A stretch of 64,000 bases of DNA from an uncultured Polaribacter sp. (lineage in GTDB: Bacteria > Bacteroidota > Bacteroidia > Flavobacteriales > Flavobacteriaceae): assembly GCF_947497125.1 (NCBI RefSeq), contig NZ_CANMFI010000001.1, positions 310,001 through 374,000 of the forward strand, in the 5' to 3' direction. Under the pieces are notes generated by a model. That model was not told the origin of the DNA and did no database searches. It worked only from the letters and a program-made list of their open reading frames with translations. A program made the translations under genes and the position numbers. This document shows, in pieces, positions 1-9,311 of this stretch (position 1 is its first letter; every line of letters begins with the position of its first letter).

Positions 1-2
1 GG

Positions 3-311
3 GCAATTATTGTTCACAAAATTCCGATTGCAATTGTATTATCAACTTTTTTGATACACACCAATTATTCTAAAAAAACAATAGTTACTTTTTTATTCTT
101 TTTTGCAGTTATGAGTCCTTTAGGAGTCTTGATAGGAGATAAAATTGAGTTTTTTAACAATTACAACAAAGAAATTACAGCTTTAATTATTGGTGTTTTC
201 TTACACATTTCTACCATTATTCTTTTTGAAAGCTCTGAAAATCATACATTTAATTTGCAAAAATTTACAGCAATATTAATAGGTATTTTATTAACCTTCT
301 TTACATTGTAA
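3..311 (+). CDS. ZIP family metal (zinc/iron) transporter, C-terminal part
   Basis: The reading frame is open from the window edge, so the gene is cut at its 5' end and the TTG at 51 in the ORF track is not a real start. The first residues read AIIVHKIPIAIVLS, which matches the HKIP-type metal-binding helix of ZIP permeases. They are followed by SPLGVLIG and a GVFLHISTIILFE helix, both typical of the ZIP C-terminal half. At least three hydrophobic helices are visible. ZIP proteins move Zn2+ or Fe2+ into the cytoplasm across the inner membrane; the substrate here cannot be told. The gene converges on recQ with a 10-base gap and no clear terminator. Confidence 0.75.
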   Translation, partial: AIIVHKIPIAIVLSTFLIHTNYSKKTIVTFLFFFAVMSPLGVLIGDKIEFFNNYNKEITALIIGVFLHISTIILFESSENHTFNLQKFTAILIGILLTFFTL

Positions 312-321
312 AATAACAGAT

Positions 322-2505
322 TTAATTTGCTACTTCGTTGATAAATTTAATTCTCATTAAACGTAGTTCTTCCTCATCATAATCACCATCAAACTCATCT
401 AAAGCCACTTGTATTTTATCAGTGTCAGCTTCCATAAAGTAATCAAATATTTCTTCTTGTTGATCTTCATCTAATAAATCATCTAAAGAATAATCGATAT
501 TTAGTTTAGTACCAGAAAAGATTATCATCTCCATTTCTTTAATAAGCGCACTCATTTCTAGTCCTTTAGATTTTGCAATATCTATTAGAGGTAGTTTTTT
601 ATCTGTATTTTGTATGATAAATAATTTAAGTCCAGAATTGTTACCTGTACTTTTTACAATTAAATCATCAGGTCTTAAAATATCATTTTCTTCAACATAT
701 TTTTCGATAATCTTTATAAACTCTTTACCAAATTTTCTAGCCTTACCCTCTCCTACGCCATGAACAGTAGAAAGTTCTGCTAAAGAAATTGGGTATTTTA
801 AAGCCATATCATCTAAAGATGGATCTTGAAAAACAGCAAAAGGTGGCACACCTTGTTTGGTTGCAACACTTTTTCTTAAATCCTTTAGTAGTTTTATTAA
901 TTTTTGATCTGTTACGCCTGCAGCAGACTTTGTATTTGTGATAATGGCACTATCATCATCTTCATTGTAAGTATGATCTTCTGTCATTAAAAAAGAATGC
1001 GGGTTGTCTATATATTGATTTCCCTTATCAGTCAGTTTAACAACACCATATTGTTCTATTTCTTTTTTAATTAAATTAACTACTAAAACTTGCCTAATTA
1101 AGGCCATCCAATACAAAGCAGATTTCTCTTTACCACTTCCAAAAAATGGCTGTAAATGAGTTCTATGTGAAGTTAAAAGGGCATTTTCTTTACCAATGAT
1201 AGTATTAACAACTTCTTTCGCTTTGTACTTTTGAAGTGTCTTTTTTATAACTTTTAGTAGTAGTTGAACATCTTCTTTAGCTTCATGCTTTTTCTTTGGA
1301 TTTTTTGTATTGTCATCCATATCAGCACCATCACCATTTACTTCATCAAACTCTTCGCCAAAATAATGTAATAAATACTTTCGCCTATTCATAGAAGTTT
1401 CTGCATAACCAACAACTTCCTGTAATAATGCATGACCAATTTCTTGTTCTGCAATAGGCTTACTAGCCATAAATTTTTCTAGTTTTTCGATATCTTTGTA
1501 AGCATAAAAAGCCAAACAATACCCTTCTCCATCATCTCTACCTGCTCTTCCGGTTTCTTGATAATAGCTTTCTAAACTTTTAGGAATGTCGTGATGAATT
1601 ACAAACCGAACATCTGGTTTGTCAATTCCCATACCAAAAGCAATAGTAGCAACCACTACATCACAATCTTCCATTAAAAACATATCTTGATGCTTTGCTC
1701 TTGTTTTTGCATCTAAACCAGCGTGGTAAGGAAGTGCTTTAATGCCATTAACTTGAAGTATTTGAGCAACTTCTTCAACTTTTTTACGACTTAAACAATA
1801 AATAATGCCCGATTTTCCCATTCGTTGTTTTACAAAACGGATGATATCTTTGCCTACATCTTTTGTTTTTGGCCTAACTTCATAAAATAAATTTGGTCTG
1901 TTAAAAGAAGCTTTAAACCTATTTGCATCTGTAATGCCAAGTGTTTTTAAAATATCTTCTTGTACTTTTTCTGTAGCAGTAGCTGTTAAACAGATAACAG
2001 GTACATTGTCTATGGCTTTAATTATGTGTTTTAAGTTTCTATATTCAGGTCTAAAATCATGCCCCCATTCAGAAATACAGTGGGCTTCATCAATGGCTAC
2101 AAAAGATATTTTTTGAGTTCTTAAAAAAGTTACATATTCTTCTTTAATTAAAGACTCTGGTGCTACATATAATAGTTTGGTAATACCATTGTTTATATCT
2201 TCTTTTACCTGATTAACTTCAGTTTTATTTAAAGATGAGTTTAATACATGAGCCACACCATTGTGCTCAGATATACCTCGAATTGCATCTACTTGATTTT
2301 TCATTAAAGCAATTAAAGGAGAAACTACAATAGCAGTTCCTTCAGACATTAACGCAGGTAGTTGGTAACAAAGCGATTTACCACCACCGGTAGGCATTAT
2401 TACAAAAGTATTGTTATTGTTTACAATGCTTTTTATTACCTGCTCTTGTAATCCTTTAAACTTATTAAAACCAAAGAATTTTTTAAGAGAATCATATAAC
2501 TCCAT
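322..2505 (-). CDS. recQ: ATP-dependent DNA helicase RecQ (zinc-site cysteines missing)
   Basis: A 727-aa 3'-5' superfamily 2 helicase for recombination and repair. Walker A (MPTGGGKS, about residue 38-45), Walker B DEAH (139-142, followed by CISEWGHDFRPEY) and motif VI (QETGRAGRDDGEG) are intact. The RQC region follows (RRKYLLHYFGEEF), then an HRDC domain near residues 560-630 (VATKQGVPPFAVF, TVHGVGEGKARKFG). About 110 further residues form an acidic C-terminal extension. The four cysteines that normally bind zinc after the RR..LL.YFGE motif are absent; the segment reads NGDGADMDDNTKNPKKK instead. Transcribed alone, divergent from kdsD. Confidence 0.93.
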   Translation of the reverse strand: MELYDSLKKFFGFNKFKGLQEQVIKSIVNNNNTFVIMPTGGGKSLCYQLPALMSEGTAIVVSPLIALMKNQVDAIRGISEHNGVAHVLNSSLNKTEVNQVKEDINNGITKLLYVAPESLIKEEYVTFLRTQKISFVAIDEAHCISEWGHDFRPEYRNLKHIIKAIDNVPVICLTATATEKVQEDILKTLGITDANRFKASFNRPNLFYEVRPKTKDVGKDIIRFVKQRMGKSGIIYCLSRKKVEEVAQILQVNGIKALPYHAGLDAKTRAKHQDMFLMEDCDVVVATIAFGMGIDKPDVRFVIHHDIPKSLESYYQETGRAGRDDGEGYCLAFYAYKDIEKLEKFMASKPIAEQEIGHALLQEVVGYAETSMNRRKYLLHYFGEEFDEVNGDGADMDDNTKNPKKKHEAKEDVQLLLKVIKKTLQKYKAKEVVNTIIGKENALLTSHRTHLQPFFGSGKEKSALYWMALIRQVLVVNLIKKEIEQYGVVKLTDKGNQYIDNPHSFLMTEDHTYNEDDDSAIITNTKSAAGVTDQKLIKLLKDLRKSVATKQGVPPFAVFQDPSLDDMALKYPISLAELSTVHGVGEGKARKFGKEFIKIIEKYVEENDILRPDDLIVKSTGNNSGLKLFIIQNTDKKLPLIDIAKSKGLEMSALIKEMEMIIFSGTKLNIDYSLDDLLDEDQQEEIFDYFMEADTDKIQVALDEFDGDYDEEELRLMRIKFINEVAN

Positions 2506-2556
2506 CTTCTAGAAATATTTATTTAACATCAATCAACTTACAAACCAATGAATAAG

Positions 2557-2587
2557 TTTGTTCAAACTATTATTTGTAGTAAATTTG
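2557..2587 (+). promoter_or_regulatory. Bacteroidota-type promoter for kdsD
   Basis: TTTG at 2557-2560, 19 bases, then TAAATTTG at 2580-2587. This fits the Bacteroidota -33/-7 pattern (TTG, then TAnnTTTG). Transcription would start near 2592-2594, inside the ORF-track version of kdsD, so it also argues for the downstream TTG start at 2641. Confidence 0.6.
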
Positions 2588-2640
2588 CTTGTTTACTATA
2601 CCAAGGTATAACTTTTTTTATTCTGATAAAAACAAAACGA

Positions 2641-3609
2641 TTGAAAGATATAAACACCATTATTAAAACAGCAAAAGAAACAATATTAATTGAAAGCAAT
2701 GCCATTGCTAATTTAGCCAATTTAATTGATGACAATTTTGACAAAGCCGTAAGATTTATTTTAAATGCTAACGGAAGAGTTATTGTTACTGGTATTGGTA
2801 AAAGTGCAAATATAGCTACCAAAATCGTTGCTACTTTAAATTCTACAGGCACACCAGCAATTTTTATGCATGCTGCAGATGCCATACATGGAGATTTAGG
2901 AAACGTTCAGGATGAAGATGTGGTAATATGTATTTCTAAGAGTGGTAATACACCCGAAATTAAAGTTTTAGTGCCATTAATTAAAAATTATGGCAATAAA
3001 ATTGTGGCAATTACAGGTAATATTTCTTCTTATTTAGGCGAAAATGCAGACTTTACTCTTAATGCTTTTGTAGAAAAAGAAGCTTGCCCTAATAATTTAG
3101 CACCTACTACAAGTACAACGGCACAGTTGGTGTTAGGTGATGCTTTAGCGGTTTGTCTACAAGAATTAAGAGGCTTTACAAGTAAAGATTTTGCAAAATA
3201 TCATCCAGGAGGTGCTTTGGGGAAACGTTTGTATTTAAGAGTATCAGATTTATTAAAAGATAATCAAGTACCAAGAGTAAATAAAGAAGATAGTATTGCA
3301 ACTGTTATTTTAGAAATTTCAGCAAAAAGATTGGGCGTAACTGCGGTTGTTGAAAATGATATTGTTGTAGGTATTATTACAGATGGTGATATAAGAAGAA
3401 TGCTATCTAAAACAACAGATATTACAACTTTAGTTGCAAAAGATATTATGGGCGCTAACCCAAAAACCATAAAAGAAGATGCAATGGCTATTGATGCTCT
3501 AAATACTATGGAAAACAATAGCATTACGCAGATATTAGTAACAAACGATTCGGATAAATACTTAGGTGTTGTTCATTTACACGACTTAATTAAAGAAGGT
3601 ATTTTTTAA
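2641..3609 (+). CDS. kdsD: D-arabinose-5-phosphate isomerase, KpsF/GutQ family
   Basis: Converts ribulose 5-phosphate to arabinose 5-phosphate, the first step toward Kdo for lipid A/LPS. The SIS sugar-isomerase domain is N-terminal (VTGIGKSANIATKI; ISKSGNTPEIK; HPGGALGKRL), followed by two CBS domains. The ORF track starts at 2548, but its first 31 residues have no counterpart in the family and a good promoter lies inside them. I place the start at the TTG at 2641 (LKDINTIIKTAKETI), giving 322 aa, the usual family length. The stop overlaps the tatC start (TAATG), so the two are translationally coupled. Grouping with lptB fits an envelope role. Confidence 0.88.
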   Translation: MKDINTIIKTAKETILIESNAIANLANLIDDNFDKAVRFILNANGRVIVTGIGKSANIATKIVATLNSTGTPAIFMHAADAIHGDLGNVQDEDVVICISKSGNTPEIKVLVPLIKNYGNKIVAITGNISSYLGENADFTLNAFVEKEACPNNLAPTTSTTAQLVLGDALAVCLQELRGFTSKDFAKYHPGGALGKRLYLRVSDLLKDNQVPRVNKEDSIATVILEISAKRLGVTAVVENDIVVGIITDGDIRRMLSKTTDITTLVAKDIMGANPKTIKEDAMAIDALNTMENNSITQILVTNDSDKYLGVVHLHDLIKEGIF

Positions 3610-4421
3610 TGAAAGAGAAACAAAAAGAAATGTCTTTTTTAGGGCATCTAGAAGAGTTAAGATGGCATCTTGTTAGAAGCGCATCTGCTATTTTAATCAT
3701 AGGTATTTTAATCTTTATTTTTCAGAAAGAAGTCTATGAAAATTTTTTATTGGCACATAGAAAACCAGATTTTATTACCTATCAATTATTTTGTGATTTT
3801 TTTAGTTTTCTTGGCTTAGATAGTAGTTTCTGCAACGTTACATTTAAAGATAACTTAATAAGTTTAAAGCCTACTCAACAATTAATGAATGCAATTTGGT
3901 CCTCATTAATATTGGGCATCATACTTTCGTTTCCTTATTTGTTATGGGAAATTTGGCGTTTTATTGCACCAGGATTAACTAAAAATGAAGTAAATAAGTC
4001 TAAAGGATTTATTTTTGTAGCGTCTTTTTTATTTTTCTGCGGAATCGCTTTTAGCTTTTATGTAATTGCTCCGATCTCTATTCATTTCTTATACAACTAT
4101 CAAATAACAGATCTTATACAGAATAATTTTACAATGGACTCTCATATTGGTTTGGTAACAAATATGTTACTAGGAGTTTCTATTTTATTTGAATTGCCTG
4201 TTTTAATATTTTTCTTAACTAAAATAGGATTGGTTACCCCTACTTTTTTAAAAAAATATAGAAAGCATGCCTTGGTTGTAGTACTTATTTTAGCGGCTAT
4301 TATTACTCCGCCAGATATTGCTAGCCAAGTTATTGTAGCAATACCTATTTTAATATTATATGAAATAAGTATAAAAGTTTCTAAAATTGTCATCAAAAAA
4401 CAAAAAAATAATGCATCCTAA
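3609..4421 (+). CDS. tatC: Sec-independent protein translocase subunit TatC
   Basis: Core receptor of the twin-arginine translocase in the inner membrane, which exports folded proteins. The 270-aa protein starts with the family hallmark SFLGHLEELRWHLVRS and has about six hydrophobic helices. The conserved loop ending in TPTFLKKYRKHALVVVLILAAIITPPD is intact. A loop of about 35 residues after the first helix (KPDFITYQLFCDFFSFLGLDSSFCN) is longer than in E. coli TatC and, as I recall it, usual in Bacteroidota. The start overlaps the kdsD stop by one base; tatA/B is not in the window. Confidence 0.94.
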   Translation: MKEKQKEMSFLGHLEELRWHLVRSASAILIIGILIFIFQKEVYENFLLAHRKPDFITYQLFCDFFSFLGLDSSFCNVTFKDNLISLKPTQQLMNAIWSSLILGIILSFPYLLWEIWRFIAPGLTKNEVNKSKGFIFVASFLFFCGIAFSFYVIAPISIHFLYNYQITDLIQNNFTMDSHIGLVTNMLLGVSILFELPVLIFFLTKIGLVTPTFLKKYRKHALVVVLILAAIITPPDIASQVIVAIPILILYEISIKVSKIVIKKQKNNAS

Positions 4422-4758
4422 AGTACAAGAGTTTAACGATTATCGTCAAAAAATGAATGATAAAATTTTATCATCAGACAATAAAGTATTAAAAAGAATA
4501 TTTAATTTAGATACCAACACTTTTAAAGAGGCTCATTTACCAGTAAAAACTAAAGAGCTTTTAGGATTGGTAGCTTCTGCTGTGTTAAGGTGTGATGATT
4601 GTGTGCAATATCATTTAGAGGCTGCAATGAAGAACGGAGTTACTAAAGAAGAAATGATGGAAACAATGTCTATAGCCACTTTGGTTGGTGGTACAATTGT
4701 AATTCCGCATTTAAGAAGAGCCGTTGAATATTGGGAAGCATTAGAAAGTGAAATCTAA
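4411..4758 (+). CDS. Carboxymuconolactone decarboxylase family protein (AhpD-like)
   Basis: A small all-helical protein. The ORF-track TTG at 4387 is unlikely to be the start; the ATG at 4411 (MHPKVQEFNDYRQKM) gives 115 aa. The motif CDDCVQYHLEAA carries the CxxC...H signature of the AhpD/CMD fold used in thiol-disulfide or peroxidase-linked chemistry. The physiological substrate is unknown, and members in this setting are not true decarboxylases as far as can be inferred. It overlaps the end of tatC by 11 bases, so it belongs to the kdsD-tatC operon. Confidence 0.85.
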   Translation: MHPKVQEFNDYRQKMNDKILSSDNKVLKRIFNLDTNTFKEAHLPVKTKELLGLVASAVLRCDDCVQYHLEAAMKNGVTKEEMMETMSIATLVGGTIVIPHLRRAVEYWEALESEI

Positions 4759-4821
4759 ATTTTTATAACCTTATTCAAGTACTTTTACAATGAATATTAA
4801 TTTACACATTTTTTACTAATT

Positions 4822-5559
4822 ATGATTTTAAGAGCAGATAATATTCAAAAAATTTACGGAAGTAGAAAAGTAGTTCAAGGAATTTCTTTAGAAGTTAAGC
4901 AGGGTGAAATTGTAGGACTTTTAGGACCAAACGGAGCAGGAAAAACAACTTCTTTTTACATGATTGTTGGAATGGTTAAACCCAATGGTGGCTCTATATT
5001 TTTAAATGATAAAGAAATTACAAATGATGCAATGTATAAGCGTGCCGAAAAAGGCATTGGTTATTTAGCACAAGAGGCCTCTATTTTTAGAAAGTTGTCT
5101 GTAGAAGAAAATATTATGTCTGTATTACAATTTACAGACTTATCTAAAAAAGAGCAAAAAATAAAGTTAGAGTCTTTAATTGAAGAGTTTAATATTGGTC
5201 ATGTTCGTAAAAACAGAGGAGATTTATTGTCTGGTGGCGAAAGACGAAGAACAGAAATTGCACGTTGTTTAGCATCTGACCCAAACTTTATATTATTAGA
5301 TGAGCCTTTTGCTGGTGTAGATCCTATTGCGGTTGAAGATATACAGAGTATTGTAGCTCAATTAAAAAATAAAAACATTGGTATATTAATTACCGATCAT
5401 GATGTACAGGCAACTTTAGCCATTACAGATAAAACTTATTTAATGTACAATGGTAGTATTTTAAAAGAAGGAACTCCCGAAGAATTGGCTGCAGATGAAA
5501 TGGTAAGAAAAGTATATTTAGGAAAGGACTTTGAATTAAAAAGAAAAAAAGTATTTTAA
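4822..5559 (+). CDS. lptB: LPS export ABC transporter ATP-binding protein
   Basis: Cytoplasmic ATPase that drives LPS extraction from the inner membrane by LptFG. It has Walker A GPNGAGKTTS, signature LSGGERRRTEIARCLA and Walker B FILLDEPFAGVDPIAV; the last two are close to LptB of E. coli, including the ERRR form. Length 245 aa is normal. It lies 63 bases after the CMD gene. Presence of kdsD in the same cluster links Kdo precursor synthesis to LPS transport. LptF/G/C/A are not in the window. Confidence 0.93.
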   Translation: MILRADNIQKIYGSRKVVQGISLEVKQGEIVGLLGPNGAGKTTSFYMIVGMVKPNGGSIFLNDKEITNDAMYKRAEKGIGYLAQEASIFRKLSVEENIMSVLQFTDLSKKEQKIKLESLIEEFNIGHVRKNRGDLLSGGERRRTEIARCLASDPNFILLDEPFAGVDPIAVEDIQSIVAQLKNKNIGILITDHDVQATLAITDKTYLMYNGSILKEGTPEELAADEMVRKVYLGKDFELKRKKVF

Positions 5560-5569
5560 AACTCTTCTT

Positions 5570-6040
5570 TTAAGAAATTAACTGATTAAAATAATCGAAT
5601 ATTTCTCCTTTAGAAATTGCGCCACCTTTTTCAATTAAATCAAATAACTCACTATTTCTTTTATTGTTATTGTAAGGTTTACTGCCTTTGTAAATAGAAA
5701 CTGAATTGTCTAATGGGTTTTGCATCAACCACTCAAAACCCTTTTGTTCAAGTAAATTAATGTCCCAACTTATTTCTATTGCAATTCTGTGAATTTCATT
5801 TTCTTCACACTTAAATAAATTTAAAGTAGTCTTCGAAAAGTGTTCTATATAATTTGTCTTATTTAGTACATCATCCCAAACCATATCAGAAAAAACATCT
5901 AATTGCTTTTCAGCCAACGGCATATTTTCTGCTTTAATAGTGTTCCATTCTTTTATATCAATACTTTGCGTGGCTAAAAAACTAGCAAAATCTTTGTGCA
6001 AACTCTCAAATTGTTCTTTAGATAGTTGTCTGTATTTCAT
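5570..6040 (-). CDS. Conserved flavobacterial protein of unknown function (DUF6495-like)
   Basis: No enzymatic motif is visible. The protein is soluble, without signal peptide or membrane helix. The sequence MKYRQLSKEQFESLHKDFASFLATQSI with LDVFSDMVWDDVL and NYIEHFSK resembles, from memory, a Flavobacteriia-specific family (DUF6495). The name is uncertain. The ORF track starts at 6049 (MYHMKYRQ), but MKYRQL at 6040 is the more usual start, giving 156 aa. It converges on lptB with an 11-base gap. Confidence 0.65.
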   Translation of the reverse strand: MKYRQLSKEQFESLHKDFASFLATQSIDIKEWNTIKAENMPLAEKQLDVFSDMVWDDVLNKTNYIEHFSKTTLNLFKCEENEIHRIAIEISWDINLLEQKGFEWLMQNPLDNSVSIYKGSKPYNNNKRNSELFDLIEKGGAISKGEIFDYFNQLIS

Positions 6041-6052
6041 ATGGTACATTGT

Positions 6053-6082
6053 AAAAAAAACCGCTCAAAAAATTGAGCGGTT
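6053..6082 (-). terminator. Rho-independent terminator after the Oar-like TonB receptor gene
   Basis: Perfect 8-bp stem CCGCTCAA / TTGAGCGG with loop AAAA at 6061-6080. On the minus strand it is followed by eight T residues (A run at 6053-6060), so it ends transcription from the 6107-9259 gene just before the DUF6495-like gene. Confidence 0.85.
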
Positions 6083-6106
6083 CAAATATCTTATTTTTAA
6101 AATGAT

Positions 6107-9100
6107 TTAGAAAATATAACGTAAACCAATTTGAGCTTGCCAACGAGATCTTAAATCAGAAACAGGTGTAAATGTTTCTTGTAAGTCTGTGTTAAAAGTA
6201 TAAGTTGGTGTATTTGTTGCATCAACAGTTACAGATAAAGGCTGTAAATCTCTTGGTTCTTTTACAACTCCCCAATCAGAATTTAATAAGTTTCCAATGT
6301 TTAATACATCTAAACTAATCTGAATGGTATGTTCTTTACTTTCTGAAACTTTAATTTGAATATCTTGAAGTGCTTTAAAATCCCAACGAGATCTCCAAGG
6401 AGATAAAGCTCCGTAACGTTCTACATACTGCCCTCTTCTTCCACTTAAATAATCATCTTGGTTGATGTAAGCTTCAAAAGCAGCTGCTTGTCCTGCTCCT
6501 GTAAACTGCATCTGATTTAATTCTGATGCTGTTGGTACATATAACAAGTCATTATTCTGAAAAGAAGAATCTCCATTTATATTTCCTGCATAGGTATAAT
6601 TAAATCTTCCACCTCTAGCATACTCAAAGAATGTAGAAAATGTTGTTGGAGAGTTTTCACCGAAAAAATTAAACTTCTTAGAAGCTACACCAATAAACCT
6701 ATGGGTATCTCCATATTTAGAATATGACAACACATCTTGGTTTGCATTTCCTAAATTTGGATTAAAATCGAATGCATCTCCTGTTATTTCTGCTTCAATT
6801 GAATTTACATCTTTCGCATTTAAATAATTGTATGCAACACTTGTATACAAACCATTATCAAATGATTTTTGTAGTTTTAAAGAAGCATTCCAAACTCTAC
6901 CTTTATCAGAATTTGTAAATACATAAGCATTGTTTTCTTTGTCACTAGCTATATAAACAGGTCTATTATCACCAGGAGCATTCAACGTTCCAGAAGGATT
7001 TCTTAATCCCCAGTTTTGTACATGTGCTCCGTTAATATCTTTTGTGTAAGAAATGTCTGTAGTAGCAATTATGCCGTTTTCGAAACGGTGATCTACCCCA
7101 ATATTTGTTCTCCAAACTTGTGGCCATTTAAATTCAGGATCTACAATTTGATAGAAAAAACTATCTAAGCCTTGTACTTGGTTACCCAACCAAACAAAAG
7201 GAAAACGACCAGTAAATATACCGCTTCCACCTCTAACTTGGGTTGTGCCGTCTCCATTTACATCCCAATTAAAACCAAACCTTGGCGAAAATAAGAAGCC
7301 ATTATCTGGTAATTGTCTAGAATCTAAAGTAGTTGTTTCATTTGTATTTGGGTTAAAATATTCTATACTTGGATCGAAAGTAAAAGGTTTTCTATCGATG
7401 TTTTCATCAATTTTATCTTGAGTGTCAAAGTATAAAGGCTTGTCTAAACGAATACCATAAGTTAATTTAAAATTGTCATTCACATTCCATTCATCTTGCA
7501 CATAAAATGACAACTGACCAACATTTGTTTCTGCTAAAGACCAACCATCACCAGTTGGTAAATTATTATTGGTATTGTAAAGAGATTCTGCATTTGCTAT
7601 TGCATCTGCTAAAAAACCATTATTTACAGCTGTTTCAAAATCTGCAATGCTTGCATAAGCCCCAAAAGCGCCTATATATCCTCTTGCATCTCCAAAACCA
7701 TAAGCACCTAAGTTAAAAGAATTATCAAACTGAAATTTCTCAAAAGAAACCCCTGCTGTAATTGTATGATTTTCTAATAAAAAGTTCGTGTTATTTGTAA
7801 ATTGAAATACTTTTTGATCTAATTTATTGTTAGTAGAAAATGGTTCGTGACCTGTTATAATATAATTAGTTCCGCTTCCATCTTGTATAGAAATTGCTGG
7901 TATTGGTGTTGATAATGGAGTTCTAAAATCATCAAAATGAGTATAACCAGCTTGAAATTTATTCGTAATTTTATCAGATAATGTTGAATTTAATTCTACC
8001 TGAAATGAATTTATATTGTTATTAATCTCATAACCAGAATTTTCGAATTGTAATGTTTGAAAATTTGGACCTCTAGTACCTAATGCTGTTGGATGCGCTG
8101 GGTTTTCTTTAGAAGCATTCAAGAAGTTATAAATTAAAGATAATCTATGGTCTTCATTTATGTTTAAATCTAATTTAAAAATACCTTTAGAAGATTTAGA
8201 CCCATAATTAAAACCTTGATATCTACCAGTTTCATAACCTAAGCCAGAAAGTGCATTTTTTACGGTAATTAAATCAGATTCTAAAACACTAGATTCATTA
8301 ATAGACAATGTTCCGTCATTATTATTAGGAATCCATCCCGCAGTTCCTAAATCAGTTCTATCATCTTTCTCATAATTTGCAAAGAAAAATAATTTGTTTT
8401 TAATAATCGGTCCACCAATGCTAAAACCAAATTGTTTTTGGCTTAAATCTGGCTTTACAACATCTTGTCCTTTAATTTTACCACCTGTTAAATTTTCGTT
8501 TCTAAAAAAACCATAAACAGTTCCTTTAAATTCGTTGGTACCACTCTTTGTAACAGCATTTACAGAAGCACCAGTAAACCCAGATTGAGTAACATCATAA
8601 GGTGCTATAGAAACAGAAATTTGTTCAATTGCATCTAAAGATATTGGTTGCGCCCCTGTTTGACCTCCAGGAGTTGGAGAATCTAACCCAAAAGGGTTGT
8701 TAAAGATAGCTCCGTCTAAAGAGAAGTTATTAAACTGATCATTTCTACCACCAAAAGAATTTCCACTTGCAGAAGGTTCTAATCTTGTAAAATCTGATGC
8801 CGATCTAGAAATTGTTGGCAATGTTTTTAGTTGTTCTACAGAAACACTCGTTTGTGCGCCAGTTCTATCACTATTAAACGTTGAGTTTTTAGAAGATGAA
8901 ATTACTATTTCATCTAAAGATTCTCCTTCTTCAAACAATTTACCATTTACGTTAAAAGTTTTACCTAATGACAAATAAATATCATTTACCTCTTGAGATT
9001 TGAATCCCAAGTAACTAAATGTAACTTTGTAAGGACCACCAACTCTTAGGTTTAAAACGGTAAATCTTCCGTTTTCTTGAGCTGTTGTACCTGTTAAAGT

Positions 9101-9259
9101 ACCTGTCGGAGTGTGTAGTACAGAAATAGTTGCACCAAATAACGGTTCTCCTGCAACGTCTGTTACAATCCCTTTAATTTTTGATGTAGTAACCTGTGCA
9201 TTTACAGCGCTAAAAATCAAAAAAAGAAATGATAATGATAAAAGTAATTTTTTGTTCAT
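6107..9259 (-). CDS. TonB-dependent receptor with carboxypeptidase-like regulatory domain (Oar-like)
   Basis: Outer-membrane beta barrel of 1050 aa. A Sec signal peptide (MNKKLLLSLSFLFLIFSAVNAQ) is followed by a carboxypeptidase regulatory-like domain (GIVTDVAGEPLFGATISVL, about residues 28-115). Then comes the plug (DRTGAQTSVSVEQLKTLPTISRSASDFTRLEP; SLDGAIFNNPFG; PYDVTQSGFTGASVNAVTKSG) and a long barrel ending in aromatic residues (QIGLRYIF), as needed for Bam insertion. The plug pattern resembles Myxococcus Oar and its Bacteroidota relatives. Ligand unknown; no SusD partner is adjacent, so it is not a typical glycan-uptake pair. It has its own promoter and terminator. Confidence 0.9.
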   Translation of the reverse strand: MNKKLLLSLSFLFLIFSAVNAQVTTSKIKGIVTDVAGEPLFGATISVLHTPTGTLTGTTAQENGRFTVLNLRVGGPYKVTFSYLGFKSQEVNDIYLSLGKTFNVNGKLFEEGESLDEIVISSSKNSTFNSDRTGAQTSVSVEQLKTLPTISRSASDFTRLEPSASGNSFGGRNDQFNNFSLDGAIFNNPFGLDSPTPGGQTGAQPISLDAIEQISVSIAPYDVTQSGFTGASVNAVTKSGTNEFKGTVYGFFRNENLTGGKIKGQDVVKPDLSQKQFGFSIGGPIIKNKLFFFANYEKDDRTDLGTAGWIPNNNDGTLSINESSVLESDLITVKNALSGLGYETGRYQGFNYGSKSSKGIFKLDLNINEDHRLSLIYNFLNASKENPAHPTALGTRGPNFQTLQFENSGYEINNNINSFQVELNSTLSDKITNKFQAGYTHFDDFRTPLSTPIPAISIQDGSGTNYIITGHEPFSTNNKLDQKVFQFTNNTNFLLENHTITAGVSFEKFQFDNSFNLGAYGFGDARGYIGAFGAYASIADFETAVNNGFLADAIANAESLYNTNNNLPTGDGWSLAETNVGQLSFYVQDEWNVNDNFKLTYGIRLDKPLYFDTQDKIDENIDRKPFTFDPSIEYFNPNTNETTTLDSRQLPDNGFLFSPRFGFNWDVNGDGTTQVRGGSGIFTGRFPFVWLGNQVQGLDSFFYQIVDPEFKWPQVWRTNIGVDHRFENGIIATTDISYTKDINGAHVQNWGLRNPSGTLNAPGDNRPVYIASDKENNAYVFTNSDKGRVWNASLKLQKSFDNGLYTSVAYNYLNAKDVNSIEAEITGDAFDFNPNLGNANQDVLSYSKYGDTHRFIGVASKKFNFFGENSPTTFSTFFEYARGGRFNYTYAGNINGDSSFQNNDLLYVPTASELNQMQFTGAGQAAAFEAYINQDDYLSGRRGQYVERYGALSPWRSRWDFKALQDIQIKVSESKEHTIQISLDVLNIGNLLNSDWGVVKEPRDLQPLSVTVDATNTPTYTFNTDLQETFTPVSDLRSRWQAQIGLRYIF

Positions 9260-9285
9260 CTTTTTTTAGTTTGAATTAACGTTAA

Positions 9286-9293
9286 CAAAAATA
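9286..9293 (-). promoter_or_regulatory. -7 box for the Oar-like receptor gene
   Basis: CAAAAATA on the plus strand reads TATTTTTG on the minus strand, an exact TAnnTTTG box, 26 bases upstream of the ATG at 9259. No convincing TTG at -33 spacing. Confidence 0.4.
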
Positions 9294-9311
9294 AATCAAA
9301 ATAAAAGCAAA

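Noticed and set aside
2562-2885. Minus-strand 107-aa ORF opposite kdsD
   Set aside because: It is antisense to a well-supported enzyme gene and has no recognisable features beyond hydrophobic composition from the opposite strand.
7507-7716. Plus-strand 69-aa ORF inside the Oar-like receptor gene
   Set aside because: It is a shadow of the receptor gene in another frame, with low-complexity His/Leu/Gln composition.
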